Assembly: GCA_019359035.1 (NCBI GenBank)
Contig: JAHHIC010000079.1
Coordinates: 21,334 to 85,333 of the forward strand
Source of the DNA: Scytonematopsis contorta HA4267-MV1
Lineage (GTDB): Bacteria; Cyanobacteriota; Cyanobacteriia; Cyanobacteriales; Nostocaceae
DNA length: 64,000 bases
Reading direction: 5' to 3'
Every line of letters starts with the position of its first letter. Position 1 is the stretch's first letter. Below the pieces are notes generated by a model, which did no database searches, had not been told where the DNA came from, and worked only from the letters and a program-made list of their open reading frames with translations. Both the position numbers and the translations under genes were made by a program. Of this stretch, positions 47,201 to 54,307 are shown piece after piece.

Positions 47201-50106
47201 GATTACTGGCGGTGTCCGCCTTCAATTTTGACCTGTCGGTGTATGACATCTTTGGTCTGTTGGCTGCTGGGGGAACCATCGTCATCCCAGCAGCCTCTAG
47301 TGCAAAAGACCCCGCTTGTTGGCACGAATTAATTGTTACACATCAAGTGACTCTATGGAACTCAGTACCAGCACTGATGCAAATGTTGGTTGAGTACTTG
47401 TCCGGTCAGCCAAATCAGTCTCCTGGTTCCCTGCGATTAGCATTGCTCAGTGGAGATTGCCTACCACAATATTTACCAGAGCTTTGCAAAGCTCTGTGGC
47501 CGCAGGTGCAAGTGGTGAGTTTGGGCGGTGCAACTGAAGCTTCTATTTGGTCGATTTGTTATCCAATAGATCCGGTTCACCCTACCCAAAGAAGTATTCC
47601 TTACGGTAAACCCCTTTTAAATCAAACTTTTTCTGTTCTGAATCACTTGATGCAGCCAACTCCGGTGTGGGTTCCAGGACAGCTTTATATCGGAGGCACG
47701 GGATTAGCTTCTGGTTACTTTCAAGATCGGCAAAAAACTTTTGAGAGTTTTATCACTCACCCAGTAACTCACGAGCGCTTGTACAAAACCGGCGACTTAG
47801 GAAGATATTTGCCCGATGGTAATATTGAGTTTCTCGGTCGCCAAGACTTGCAAGTGAAAATCAATGGCTATCGCATTGAGTTGGGCGAAATTGAAGCTAC
47901 ATTAATTGAGCATTCTACAGTTAAGGAAGCTGTAGTCAGCATTCAAGGTCAGTCACCACAGCATCAGCGTTTAGTCGCTTATATTGTTCCCAGTCAATCC
48001 CTTGCTGACAACACAAAGCTGCCGGAAGCTTATCAACCCAGTCAAACACAAGATGTAGTACTTGACCCCATAGAGCGAATTGAATTTAAACTCAAGCAAC
48101 CAGGATTGCGACCACCCTCACCCACCCAATCGATTATCTCCTTACCGATTCCCGAATTTGATCGAGCTCGACAACAAGCTTACCTCCAGCGTCAGAGTTA
48201 TCGCCAATTTCTACAGCAACCAATTTCTTTGCCAGAGTTTAGCCAGTTTTTAAGCTGTCTTTTTCAGATGAAACTGGAGGATTTTCCCCTGCCGAAATAT
48301 CTTTATCCTTCTGCCGGAAATCTTTATCCTGTACAAACATATTTGTTAATTAAACCCCAAACTGTCTCAGGATTAGAAGGAGGTATTTATTACTATTCTC
48401 CCTGCGAGCATCGCTTAGTGTTGCTCAATCCTTTGAGCGATGTTGACGGCAGTATTTACGGTGGCAATCAACCGGTTTTTGAGCAGTCCGCATTTGCACT
48501 GTTTTTGATTGGCAAACTCAGTGCCATTTCTCCGATGTATGGGGAGTTGGCTGAAAAGTTCTGCTTGTTAGAAGCGGGTCACATCGGGCAGTTGTTGATG
48601 AGTTCCGCATCAAACTACCAAATTGGCCTTTGTCCAATTGGTTATTTGCACTTTGACCAGTTACGCAATTTGTTTGAGTTGGAATCAAATCAGCCTCTAC
48701 TTTATAGTTTTGTCGGTGGTAAAATTGACCCAGTTCAAAGCAAGCAGTTGTTTGCATCTCAATCGAACGGCAGTTCGGGTTCCATTTTTGTGGAGTTGCG
48801 GAAGTTCCTACAACAGAAGTTACCTGAGTATATGATACCTGCTGAGTATGTGCTTCTAAATACCTTACCATTAAATGCTAATGGCAAAGTTGACCGCAAA
48901 GCTCTACCAGTTCCTGATACAACCCAATCGCTACAGGCTCAACAGCAATTGCAAGAGAATTTTGTCCCTCCTCGCGACCTTGTGGAACTCCGACTGACTC
49001 AAATTTGGTCAGACATCCTGAATATTAGTCCAGTAGGTGTTAGAGACAACTTCTTTGACCTTGGCGGCAATTCCCTTTTTGCCATCCGCTTAATGACCCA
49101 GATTGAACAACACTTTGGGAAAAATCTACCTTTAGCAACTTTATTTCAAGGCCAAACCATTGAACAACTGGCAGCAATTCTCCGCGAGCAATCAGATTCC
49201 AATTTCTGGTCTTCTCTTGTCTCAATTCAGACTCTAGGTCACAAACAACCTTTCTTTTGCGTCGCTGGAGGTGGTGGCAATGTTCTTTACTTTTATCATT
49301 TGGCTCGCCATTTAGGTTTAGATCAACCATTTTATGCTTTACAAACTGTTGGTCTTGATGGAGAATCGGAGCCTTATACGCGAGTTGAAGACATGGCTGC
49401 CCATTATGTCGAAGCCATAAAGTCCGTTCAACCCCAAGGACCGTATTTCCTGGGAGGTCATTCCTTTGGCGCTTTAGTAGCTTTTGAGACAGCCCAGCAG
49501 TTACAAAAGCAAGGGGATGAGGTGGCTCTACTGGCCATTTTAGATATGCATGCACCAGATATGCATAAACCAGAATCCAGTGCCGTTGAAATCGATGTAG
49601 ATTGGGATGGTGCAAAAATGCTGGTCAGTATTGCTGGTATATTTGAACGTATGTTCGGGAAAAATATCGGAGTATCCTATGAAGCTCTCCAACCGCTTGC
49701 TCCGGAGGAGCAACTAAACTACGTTAACGAACGGTTTAAAATGGTCAATATTTTTCCCCCTGGAACTGGGGTTAAGACAATCCGCGGTCTTCTGCAAGTT
49801 GGCAAAGCAAATCAACAATGTCATTACGTTCCCCAGGAGATTTATCCAACTCAAATTACTCTCTTCCGAGCCAACGAGGAAGCTCCTATAGAGATTGCTG
49901 CTAGTGAGGAGATTTATCAGCTCCTTTATGACAGCAGGAAAATTGACCCTGTGTGGGGTTGGGGTCAGTTTTCTGCTGGAGAAGTCGAACTCCATATTGT
50001 CCCAGGCGACCATCTCACGATGATTGCCGAACCACATATTTGCGTTTTAGCCGAAAAGCTGAGAGCTTGCTTGGAAAACGCACAAGCTGAAAACCCTATT
50101 AATTAG
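38245..50106 (+). CDS. NRPS 2 with TE: docking-C-(decayed A)-A(acyl-ligase-like)-KR-PCP-Cy-A(Cys)+Ox-PCP-TE (HctF-like)
   Basis: 3953 residues from GTG 38245, chosen because GGAGG lies 10 bases upstream and GTGA overlaps the NRPS 1 stop; ATG 38263 is the alternative. Docking domain 7-59; C about 72-516 with HHIVADVWS (Gly of HHxxxDG is Val); a nearly full-length but motif-less A domain about 536-1060; acyl-ligase-like A about 1106-1642 (TSGSTGMPKAV); KR about 1665-2175 (GGLGGIG); PCP (LGGNSLL, about 2274); Cy about 2340-2770; A with D-L-Y-N-L-S-L-I-W-K cysteine code and embedded Ox; PCP (LGGNSLF, about 3606); thioesterase about 3656-3949 with GGHSFGA (Ser about 3738) and catalytic His in GDHLTM. 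Adds a second hydroxy acid and thiazole; the TE should release, probably by macrolactonization onto the 3-hydroxyl. Confidence 0.95.
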   Translation: MKNQNIMKFLSQLRKLNIQVSSEGEKLRFQAPEGVLTPALYQQIAERKAEILAFLQQVRQEAHTNPPPISVIPRDGNLPLSFAQERLWFLDQLDGLKTPYIEQGALQISGKLNILALQQAFTEIVRRHEVFRTRFQSVNGIPMQVIVPDATLEMAVEDWQHLPKTQQEQQVKQYAQQQTQIPFDLSGGNLLRVSLLHLALRESVLLVTMHHIVADVWSIGIFVQELSALYQAYSQGKPSPLPELSIQYADFAFWQRQWLTSEIQHKQLQYWRQQLADAPTLLQLPTDRPRPPVQKYQGSTQIFTVGKHLTEQLQKLSQNAESTMFMTMLAAFAVLLFRYSGQEDILIGSPIANRNRSEIESLIGFFPNTIALRTHLEGNPSFEQLLGQVRKMTLLAYACQDVPFERVVETLQPERSLSYSPLFQVMFILQNAPMKSLELPGVTLTPLQEIHPGTAKFDLALSMEETETGLIGTWEYSTDLFEDQTIARMAGHFQTLLEAIVANPKDRIENLPLLSATERQQLLAVGNNNNIPPVQDKCVNQLFEEQVERVPEAVAVMHLNQQLTYRQLNERANQLAHYLQHLGMEPEALVSLSAERSIEMIVGLLGILKAGGAYVPVNPSEPTENLVNIPENLLSVSLTQQKYLCNWSENKTKVVALDSEWEAIAQHSTENLNSAITSENLAYVLALETQSISVEHQAVVRRLNWLQSKVAISQGEAVLHQTSLGQESLLREILLPLVVGGCVVIAPIEGFDSAASWQQLIAQKKISIVNFLPSQLTAFARCLNATTGGQLTNLRWLLCSGESLYQSEVEVCSRYLDAQLLYMYSLPETAGEVSCWQSQSGERTEVLPVGFPTYFSVYVLDPHGEPVPPGVVGEVYVGDSYLTGSDLHQTQKSPVSFVEHPQLGCLLKTGELGCRRLDGCLELRGFRQRCAWIKGHRVELQAIERALLAITGVEDCYVMVRQRELVAYVVASKSFLLESLHSQLQSQLPSYMLPSTYVPVFSLPLTVKGRVDESALARLEVIDSELVSGWEQLLRSQSEIEQVAVVVQPKVKTISRVHIDDLVPLQIGVRRQNSPSVETFKLIDKDKNNFPLEVNQLAISEGEPLREPELTLGEILQRAAQKNSTIDIIYIQTDGTEFTQSYADLLEDAQRIFAGLKKLGLKPQDKVIFQLDQNQDFIPAFWGCVLGGFVPVPISVAPTYEQVNSTVNKLQNTWQMLRRPLVLTNARLAPAIRSFSELLNLENFQVKTVDDLRACTPDQNRYISQPDDLAVLLLTSGSTGMPKAVMQSHRSLLSRSAATAVMNNFTSNDVSLNWFPLDHVGGLVMFHLRDVYLRCQQIHAPTEMVLQAPMRWLDWISHYQATITWAPNFAYGLLNAQVQEFSQGNWDLSSMRFLLNGGEAIVAKHARKFLELLAPYGLRATAMHPAWGMSETCSGVTYSHNFTLDSTTDDDSFVSVGSPIPGFSIRIANIQNQLVKEGIIGHIQVKGASVTSGYYENTEINQEAFTDDGWFNTGDLGFLHEGCLTITGREKDEIIINGLNYYSHELEAVVEKVEGVEVSYTAAFAVRSTNGGTDKLIIFFSAAFSDEANVVKLIQGIRSKLVENSGINPHLIIPLDKQAIPKTAIGKIQRLRLKQRLEAGEFNEIIKRLDLVTSNANTLPDWFYQKIWRHKEGLPLAPVVQTGMTLIFLDQLGLGTFLCDKLNQLSQHSVIVEVGSKFAKISSASVPYYRINPNKPRDYQRLLESLAANDFRIAQILHLWTYDEYGGEVSSLETLEQAQEQGIYSLLFLVQALNKVQGSEHLVRLQVISSYGQLTSPTDKIAAEKSTLIGFLKTISLELPWLRCRHIDLEVKPVEVNAEHILQELHTPTGEEEIAYRNGRRLVSSLAPVDILRQETQDIPLKQGGIYLVTGGLGGIGTYLSQFLIEEYCAKLIIVGRTPLPNKTEWSNHFHQKTRVAKRIKNYQAIEATGGEFIYEAVDICDLAGLQKIVAQAESKWNQPLSGIIHLAGEGNLEYHWKVIDKHWVAVETQQNFNSMLRPKVYGTWTLYQLIKDKPQAVVISFSSINGVFGGATFSAYSAANSFLSCYSLYRRYHSHPQTYCFNWAMWDDTGMSEGNPAYARDAARSAGYYVISKEQGLSSLLAGLYRNQAQIIVGLDGSNRNIRRYTDTGADGVVQLTAYFTSKVKELPAPELEGLEVSDCFGTLSHCLCVQLAEMPVTETGEIAREKLLGIEAGIGVFEQTKPRNQLERQLVEIFQQVLAVPQVGIHHNFFALGGNSLLAVQVVSRIQRTLSQYISLQVLFEAPTVAQLGQTLSLRNQGNLLAGQESDCSLETLVPAPEQRYEPFPLTEIQQAYWLGRNQAFDLGNIASHVYLELDCQNLNLERLNQAWQKLVDHHDMLRAVVLPNGQQQVKQQVPAYQIQVFDKRGSSPSAVTKHLNAIREQMSHEILPSEHWPLFKLCATHLESKNYRLHLSFDALIADGWSLMLLGQQWLQLYRNPESLLPSLELSFRDYVQAQIALSVTPQYQRSQQYWFGRLSSLPPAPELPKAKQAAALSQPQFQRRSAGLDAVDWQRLKDRASQANLTNSGVLLAAFADILTRWSKSPKFTINLTLFNRLPLHPQVNQVIGDFTSLTLLSVDNSEAASFTSRAQRLQGQLWKDLDHRYVSGVAVQRELRRQYGSYQAMGVVFTSTLGVSSLTEQQLWVNQLGQMVYSISQTPQVWLDHQVLEEGGNLVFHWDTVEELFPEGLVDDMFNSYTNYLQHLAKEESAWLETHPQLLPKSQLCQRIQVNQTDAPVSQQTLHGLFLSQVERRPQALAVIAPEGCLTYQELYQRSRYIGHRLRQLGVSSNSLVAVVMFKGWEQVVAVLAILMSGAAYVPVDPELPQQRREYLLTQGSVKLVLTQERLVRQLSMPEGIECLSVDTLEWENSDSSSFVPVHHPLDLAYVIYTSGSTGLPKGVMIHHQAVVNTILDINQRFCVTPDDRLLAVSAFNFDLSVYDIFGLLAAGGTIVIPAASSAKDPACWHELIVTHQVTLWNSVPALMQMLVEYLSGQPNQSPGSLRLALLSGDCLPQYLPELCKALWPQVQVVSLGGATEASIWSICYPIDPVHPTQRSIPYGKPLLNQTFSVLNHLMQPTPVWVPGQLYIGGTGLASGYFQDRQKTFESFITHPVTHERLYKTGDLGRYLPDGNIEFLGRQDLQVKINGYRIELGEIEATLIEHSTVKEAVVSIQGQSPQHQRLVAYIVPSQSLADNTKLPEAYQPSQTQDVVLDPIERIEFKLKQPGLRPPSPTQSIISLPIPEFDRARQQAYLQRQSYRQFLQQPISLPEFSQFLSCLFQMKLEDFPLPKYLYPSAGNLYPVQTYLLIKPQTVSGLEGGIYYYSPCEHRLVLLNPLSDVDGSIYGGNQPVFEQSAFALFLIGKLSAISPMYGELAEKFCLLEAGHIGQLLMSSASNYQIGLCPIGYLHFDQLRNLFELESNQPLLYSFVGGKIDPVQSKQLFASQSNGSSGSIFVELRKFLQQKLPEYMIPAEYVLLNTLPLNANGKVDRKALPVPDTTQSLQAQQQLQENFVPPRDLVELRLTQIWSDILNISPVGVRDNFFDLGGNSLFAIRLMTQIEQHFGKNLPLATLFQGQTIEQLAAILREQSDSNFWSSLVSIQTLGHKQPFFCVAGGGGNVLYFYHLARHLGLDQPFYALQTVGLDGESEPYTRVEDMAAHYVEAIKSVQPQGPYFLGGHSFGALVAFETAQQLQKQGDEVALLAILDMHAPDMHKPESSAVEIDVDWDGAKMLVSIAGIFERMFGKNIGVSYEALQPLAPEEQLNYVNERFKMVNIFPPGTGVKTIRGLLQVGKANQQCHYVPQEIYPTQITLFRANEEAPIEIAASEEIYQLLYDSRKIDPVWGWGQFSAGEVELHIVPGDHLTMIAEPHICVLAEKLRACLENAQAENPIN
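45259..48371 (+). repeat. 3.1-kb duplicated Cy-A-Ox block, copy 2
   Basis: See copy 1 at 34265. Divergence begins abruptly on the right inside the Ox domain (37378 C against 48372 A, then many differences), as expected for a gene-conversion tract. Confidence 0.88.
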
Positions 50107-50141
50107 ATGTCCGCAAACCAAACAAAAATAGAGGAATGGTT

Positions 50142-51512
50142 ATGAAATGGCCCGATGGTCCACAAACACCAGCGCTATTACAGTCTATCAATTTAGTTGT
50201 CAATCCTCTAAAGTACTTAGACAAATGTGCTAAATACTACGGTGACATTTTTACCATACGCTTCTTGAGCTATCCTCCAGTTGTGGTTATTAGTAATCCC
50301 CAAGGGATGGAGGAAATTTTTACAGCAAACCCAAAACAATTTAACTCAGGGGAAGCCAACAGAATGCTTCCAAGGACTTTTTCTGGTGATAGCTCGCTGC
50401 TTGTGTTAGATGGTAATCTTCATCAGCGTCGAAAACGGATGCTAACACCCCCCTTTCATGGTGAACGCATGCGGGCTTACGGTCAGTTGATTTGTGACAT
50501 TACTAAGCAAGTGATGATGCAGTGGAAAATTGATGAACCTTTCCACGTTCAGCCTTCCATGCAAGATATTTCTCTACAAGTGATTTTACGTGCGATTTTT
50601 GGCTTAAATGAGGGAACTCGCTTCCAACATCTTAAGAAATTGTTAAATTCACTAGTGAATCTGTTGAGCGACCCTTGGAGTGCCAGCATTCTGTTTTTCC
50701 GTACACTTCAGCAGGATTGGGGACCTTGGAGTTTGTGGGGACGCTTTGTGCGCCTTCGCCAGCAGGTTGATGAAATCATTTACGCTGAAATTAAGAGACG
50801 TCGGAACGACCCGAGTTTATTGGGTGAAGATATCCTAAGCTTAATGATGACCGCTCGTGATGAGTCTGGCGAGCTGATGACGGATGTGGAATTACGTGAT
50901 GAGTTAATGATATTGTTAATAGGGGGTCATGAAACCACTGCCATGAGTATGACATGGGCTTTGTACTGGATTCACCACTTACCAAAGGTGTATGAAAACC
51001 TTATGGTAGAATTAGATACATTTGGTTCTGACCTAGAGCCAACTGCCATTGCTCGGCTGCCGTATCTAAATGCAATCTGTCAAGAGACTTTACGTATATA
51101 CCCAACCGTTATTTTTACATCGTATCGGATTGTGCAAGAGCCTGTAAAGATTATGGGCTACCAATTCGAGCCAGGTACGTTTTTATCTCCTTGCGTATAC
51201 TTGACCCACAAACGAGAGGATTTATATCCCGAACCAAATCATTTTAGACCGGAACGTTTTCTGGAACGGCAATTTTCGCCTTATGAATTTTTGCCTTTTG
51301 GTGGCGGAAACCGTCGCTGTTTAGGAAAGGCGTTTGCTCTGTTTGAAATGAAATTAGTCCTGGCGACGATTCTGGTTCATCTGAAATTAGTGCTAGCTGA
51401 TTTGCCTCCAGTTAAGCCTGTACGTAAAGTCGTTACCGTTGCACCGTCCAAAATGTATCTAATTCCCACCGAAGAAAAAGTGTCTACTAGTAATACGTTA
51501 GTGTATCGCTAA
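50142..51512 (+). CDS. Cytochrome P450 (CYP110-like), tailoring, first copy
   Basis: About 456 residues from ATG 50142 (GAGGA 6 bases upstream; matches the MK start of the second P450); an in-frame ATG at 50136 adds two residues. Motifs: I-helix GGHETT, K-helix ETLRIYP (ExxR), and heme-binding FGGGNRRCLG. No N-terminal membrane anchor; the KWPDGPQTPALLQ start resembles cyanobacterial CYP110 enzymes. It lies 35 bp after NRPS 2, in the position of hctG/hctH. In hectochlorin the two P450s are thought to hydroxylate the isovalerate-derived units to 2,3-dihydroxyisovalerate; the same role is inferred here. Confidence 0.93.
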   Translation: MKWPDGPQTPALLQSINLVVNPLKYLDKCAKYYGDIFTIRFLSYPPVVVISNPQGMEEIFTANPKQFNSGEANRMLPRTFSGDSSLLVLDGNLHQRRKRMLTPPFHGERMRAYGQLICDITKQVMMQWKIDEPFHVQPSMQDISLQVILRAIFGLNEGTRFQHLKKLLNSLVNLLSDPWSASILFFRTLQQDWGPWSLWGRFVRLRQQVDEIIYAEIKRRRNDPSLLGEDILSLMMTARDESGELMTDVELRDELMILLIGGHETTAMSMTWALYWIHHLPKVYENLMVELDTFGSDLEPTAIARLPYLNAICQETLRIYPTVIFTSYRIVQEPVKIMGYQFEPGTFLSPCVYLTHKREDLYPEPNHFRPERFLERQFSPYEFLPFGGGNRRCLGKAFALFEMKLVLATILVHLKLVLADLPPVKPVRKVVTVAPSKMYLIPTEEKVSTSNTLVYR

Positions 51513-51589
51513 TAAGAGTGTCGCATTTGCAACATAGCCAAGACCAAGTCTGCTAGTTCATTCACAGTTATTGACTTAAGGAGGACGAT

Positions 51590-51964
51590 ATGGATGAACA
51601 AATTTTCATAGAATCTAATGCTGGACAGTGGGAAGAACTGGAGGGTTTCGGTTTCTCAGGGGTAAAAGCTTTAGCTTTGGGTGTACCAGTCCCACAAGGG
51701 TCTATTCATTTAGTACGGATGCCTGCCGGAACTGTTTTCCCGCCCTATAAGCATCCTAGTGATGAGTATGCCTATATCATTAGCGGAACTATAAATTCAG
51801 GCGGACGTGTATGTGAAGGAGGAACATTTTGGTTTACACCTGCTAATGTAAGAAATGGACCGCATATAGCAGTAACAGATTGTGAAATCATTTCGATACG
51901 ATTAGGAGCATTTGGAGTTGTTGAAAAGCAGACTTCTCCAGAAAATTTCAAAGATTTACCATGA
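51590..51964 (+). CDS. Cupin-domain protein
   Basis: 124 residues, single beta-barrel cupin: LVRMPAGTVFPPYKHPSDEYAYIISG fits motif 1 when read in two pieces (an H and an E-like pair in KHPSDEY), then GGTFWFTPANVRNGPH as motif 2. Excellent ribosome site (TTAAGGAGG) 7 bases before ATG 51590. It sits between the two P450 genes with 77- and 17-bp gaps, hence almost certainly co-transcribed. Resembles ChrR/quercetinase-type small cupins. Role in the pathway unknown: possible metal-dependent tailoring enzyme, isomerase or non-enzymatic binder. I do not recall a cupin in the hectochlorin cluster. Confidence 0.8.
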   Translation: MDEQIFIESNAGQWEELEGFGFSGVKALALGVPVPQGSIHLVRMPAGTVFPPYKHPSDEYAYIISGTINSGGRVCEGGTFWFTPANVRNGPHIAVTDCEIISIRLGAFGVVEKQTSPENFKDLP

Positions 51965-51981
51965 GTGGTTTTTAGAAAATT

Positions 51982-53367
51982 ATGAAACTACCTCCAGGAC
52001 CGCAGACTCCAGCTGTCGTACAGATGCTGGAGTGGATGTTTAGTCCTTTAGCATTTATGCAAACCTGTGCCCAGCGCTATGGGGATATCTTTACAGTAAG
52101 GATTGGTGCGAATCTTTCTCCCGTGGTGTTTTTGAGTGACCCAAAAGCAATTCAGGAATTGTTTGCTGCCGATTCAAAGCAGTTTGACACTGGTAAAGTG
52201 AACAAGATAGCCCAACCTTTGCTGGGGGAATACTCACTAATGCTACAGGATGGCGATTATCACCAACGTCAAAGACGACTGTTGATACCCCCTTTTCATG
52301 GGGAACGCATGCGGGCTTATGGTGAACTGATCTACGACATCACCAAGCAAGCCATCAGCCAGTGGCAAGAGGGTAAGCCCTTCTCAGTCCGTTTATCGAT
52401 GGAAAAAATTTCCCTGGCACTTATTGTACATGCTGTATTTGGTCTAGAGGATGGGCCGCGTTGCCAATATCTCAAACAACTCCTCAGTTTGATGGCTGAG
52501 TATAGTAGCACTCCTTTGGCTTCTGCTCTAGTTTATTTGCAGCCGTTGCAAAGGGATTTCGGTTCTTGGAGTCCATGGGGACGCTTTATACGCTTGAAGA
52601 AGCAAATCACCCAACTAATCTATGATGAGATTAGAGAACGCCGGACTCAATTTGACTTATCTCGTACCGACATCCTAACATTGTTGATGTCTGCTCGCGA
52701 CGAGGAAGGTCTGCCGATGTCAGATGCAGAGTTACACGATCAGTTAATCACACTCTTGATGGGGGGTCATGATACTACAACTACAGCTTTAGTATGGGCT
52801 TTGTACTGGATACACTATTTGCCGGAAGTCCGTGAAAAGCTTCTACAAGAACTCGATAGCCTAGGTGATGACCCAGAAATAAGCGATGTTGCCAAACTTC
52901 CCTATCTTAATGCTGTATGTTCGGAAACCCTACGAATCTACCCCATTGCTTTTATTACCTTACCTCGAATCGTTAAATCACCGTTGCAGTTGATGAGCTA
53001 CCAGTATGAACCCGATACAATGCTAGCAGGCTGTATTTACTTAACACACCGTAGGGAAGACTTATATCCTGAACCAGATAAGTTTAAGCCAGAGCGCTTT
53101 CTTGAGCGGCAATTTTCTTTTCATGAGTTTTTGCCTTTTGGGGGCGGTAACCGTCGCTGTATTGGCATGGCGTTTGCTCTTTTTGAAATGAAACTAGTAC
53201 TTGCTACAATTCTCCGCGAAAAACAACTAACGCTTGCCGATAACCGTCCCGCCAAACCTATACGCCGTGGTGCTGGTTTAGCACCTTCTGAAGGCGTGCA
53301 GATAGTTGTAACTGGCCCGCGTCGCCAGAATTCACTAAATTTTCAGTTCAGTTCTTGCTCAGAATAG
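51982..53367 (+). CDS. Cytochrome P450 (CYP110-like), tailoring, second copy
   Basis: 461 residues, clearly paralogous to the P450 at 50142. I-helix GGHDTTT, K-helix ETLRIYP, heme ligand FGGGNRRCIG; RLLIPPFHGERMRAYGE is shared almost exactly with the first copy. ATG 51982 is 17 bp after the cupin stop. The C-terminal 15 residues (NSLNFQFSSCSE) are an unrelated tail. Two P450s match two keto-acid-derived units in the predicted product, one enzyme per unit being the simplest reading. Last gene of the assembly-line operon; a terminator follows. Confidence 0.93.
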   Translation: MKLPPGPQTPAVVQMLEWMFSPLAFMQTCAQRYGDIFTVRIGANLSPVVFLSDPKAIQELFAADSKQFDTGKVNKIAQPLLGEYSLMLQDGDYHQRQRRLLIPPFHGERMRAYGELIYDITKQAISQWQEGKPFSVRLSMEKISLALIVHAVFGLEDGPRCQYLKQLLSLMAEYSSTPLASALVYLQPLQRDFGSWSPWGRFIRLKKQITQLIYDEIRERRTQFDLSRTDILTLLMSARDEEGLPMSDAELHDQLITLLMGGHDTTTTALVWALYWIHYLPEVREKLLQELDSLGDDPEISDVAKLPYLNAVCSETLRIYPIAFITLPRIVKSPLQLMSYQYEPDTMLAGCIYLTHRREDLYPEPDKFKPERFLERQFSFHEFLPFGGGNRRCIGMAFALFEMKLVLATILREKQLTLADNRPAKPIRRGAGLAPSEGVQIVVTGPRRQNSLNFQFSSCSE

Positions 53368-53402
53368 AAGGTAAGAGTTTATAGCATTATTTCGCCACAA
53401 AT

Positions 53403-53435
53403 CGGAGTAATTCTCATGAGGAATTACTCCGTTTT
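53403..53435. terminator. Intrinsic terminator at the end of the cluster
   Basis: Perfect 11-bp stem (CGGAGTAATTC / GAATTACTCCG) with a 7-base loop followed by TTTT. Lies between the last P450 and a convergent acyltransferase gene. Confidence 0.8.
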
Positions 53436-53458
53436 ACTTCCTAAATCGATGCGCTAAC

Positions 53459-54307
53459 TTAACTAGCTTGACTACTTTTAACTAAGCAATCCAACTCTTG
53501 CTGCATCTTATTTATTACCAACTCGTAGCAGGCGTTGACATAAGAGCGGTCGCTGGCTGCTTCTGAACCGTAGCGTTCAAATACAATTTTTGGACATATC
53601 CGCGTGTGAATTTTCACAGGCAATGGGATGTTGGGTAATGGACCAATCGCCAGCCCCCAAGGCAGTCCTAAATAAATAGGAAAGACTTCCAAGTCAATAC
53701 CAAAAGGCCAATTTATCCCCAAGGATTTGAGTTGCTGGAGGATTTTGTAGCAGTCAGTCAGCACAATTAGTGTATCGTGGGCACCAACGGAAATAAGTGG
53801 CACAATTGGCACTTGCTCTCGCAGCGCTAACTTGATGAATGCCTTGCGCCCACTAAAGTAGATTTGATGGCGTTGAGAGTGGGGCCGAAAGATATCTTGT
53901 GCTCCACCAGGGTAAAGCAGGAGGCTAGCTCCAGAGCGCAATGCGGTAATTGCCATTTTAGGATGAGCCGTAATTGCTCCAATCTTGCTAGCTAGTTGCG
54001 CTAATGGGGGAAATCCCTGCCAAACTTTGGAATCTGTTAGAGCATAGATGGGTCGTTCAACACCGTATCGTCGAAACCAGTCGTATATCATCATCAGCAT
54101 ATCGGGAGCAGCAAACCCCCCATTATGGGTACCGACGAACAAGACTGTTTCATCAGGTAAAATATGGTTCCAGCCACTGGTTTCAACTCGGAAATAGTTG
54201 TCATACAACCACTCCCACAATGGCAATAGAGATTGGATTACTACCGGGTCTCGCTCATCCAAAGACCATTCGGGTTTTGTTGGAGCGTTTTGTTTATTTT
54301 TTAACAT
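53459..54307 (-). CDS. Lysophospholipid/DAGAT-like acyltransferase
   Basis: 282 residues. N-terminal FVGTHNGGFAAPD resembles the His-containing catalytic motif of PlsC/DAGAT-type acyltransferases, and LLLYPGGAQDIFRP matches their FPEG/PGG substrate motif; KLALREQVPIVPLISVGAHDT is the typical following block. It would transfer an acyl group from acyl-CoA or acyl-ACP to a hydroxyl. Convergent with the biosynthetic operon and separated from it by a terminator, so it is either an unrelated lipid gene or an unlinked tailoring acyltransferase (hectochlorin and relatives carry an ester-bound acyl group). I favour unrelated. ATG 54307; ribosome site weak. Confidence 0.82.
   Translation of the reverse strand: MLKNKQNAPTKPEWSLDERDPVVIQSLLPLWEWLYDNYFRVETSGWNHILPDETVLFVGTHNGGFAAPDMLMMIYDWFRRYGVERPIYALTDSKVWQGFPPLAQLASKIGAITAHPKMAITALRSGASLLLYPGGAQDIFRPHSQRHQIYFSGRKAFIKLALREQVPIVPLISVGAHDTLIVLTDCYKILQQLKSLGINWPFGIDLEVFPIYLGLPWGLAIGPLPNIPLPVKIHTRICPKIVFERYGSEAASDRSYVNACYELVINKMQQELDCLVKSSQAS

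Noticed and set aside
49040..49615. 191-codon minus-strand frame opposite the PCP-TE region
   Set aside because: Antisense shadow; no homology and the plus strand encodes PCP and TE motifs.
18706..53367. Reading the cluster as a cryptophycin- or cereulide-type pathway because of A-KR modules
   Set aside because: The paired Cy-A(Cys)-Ox modules, halogenase-ACBP-ACP fusion and two P450s fit the hectochlorin/lyngbyabellin layout much better.
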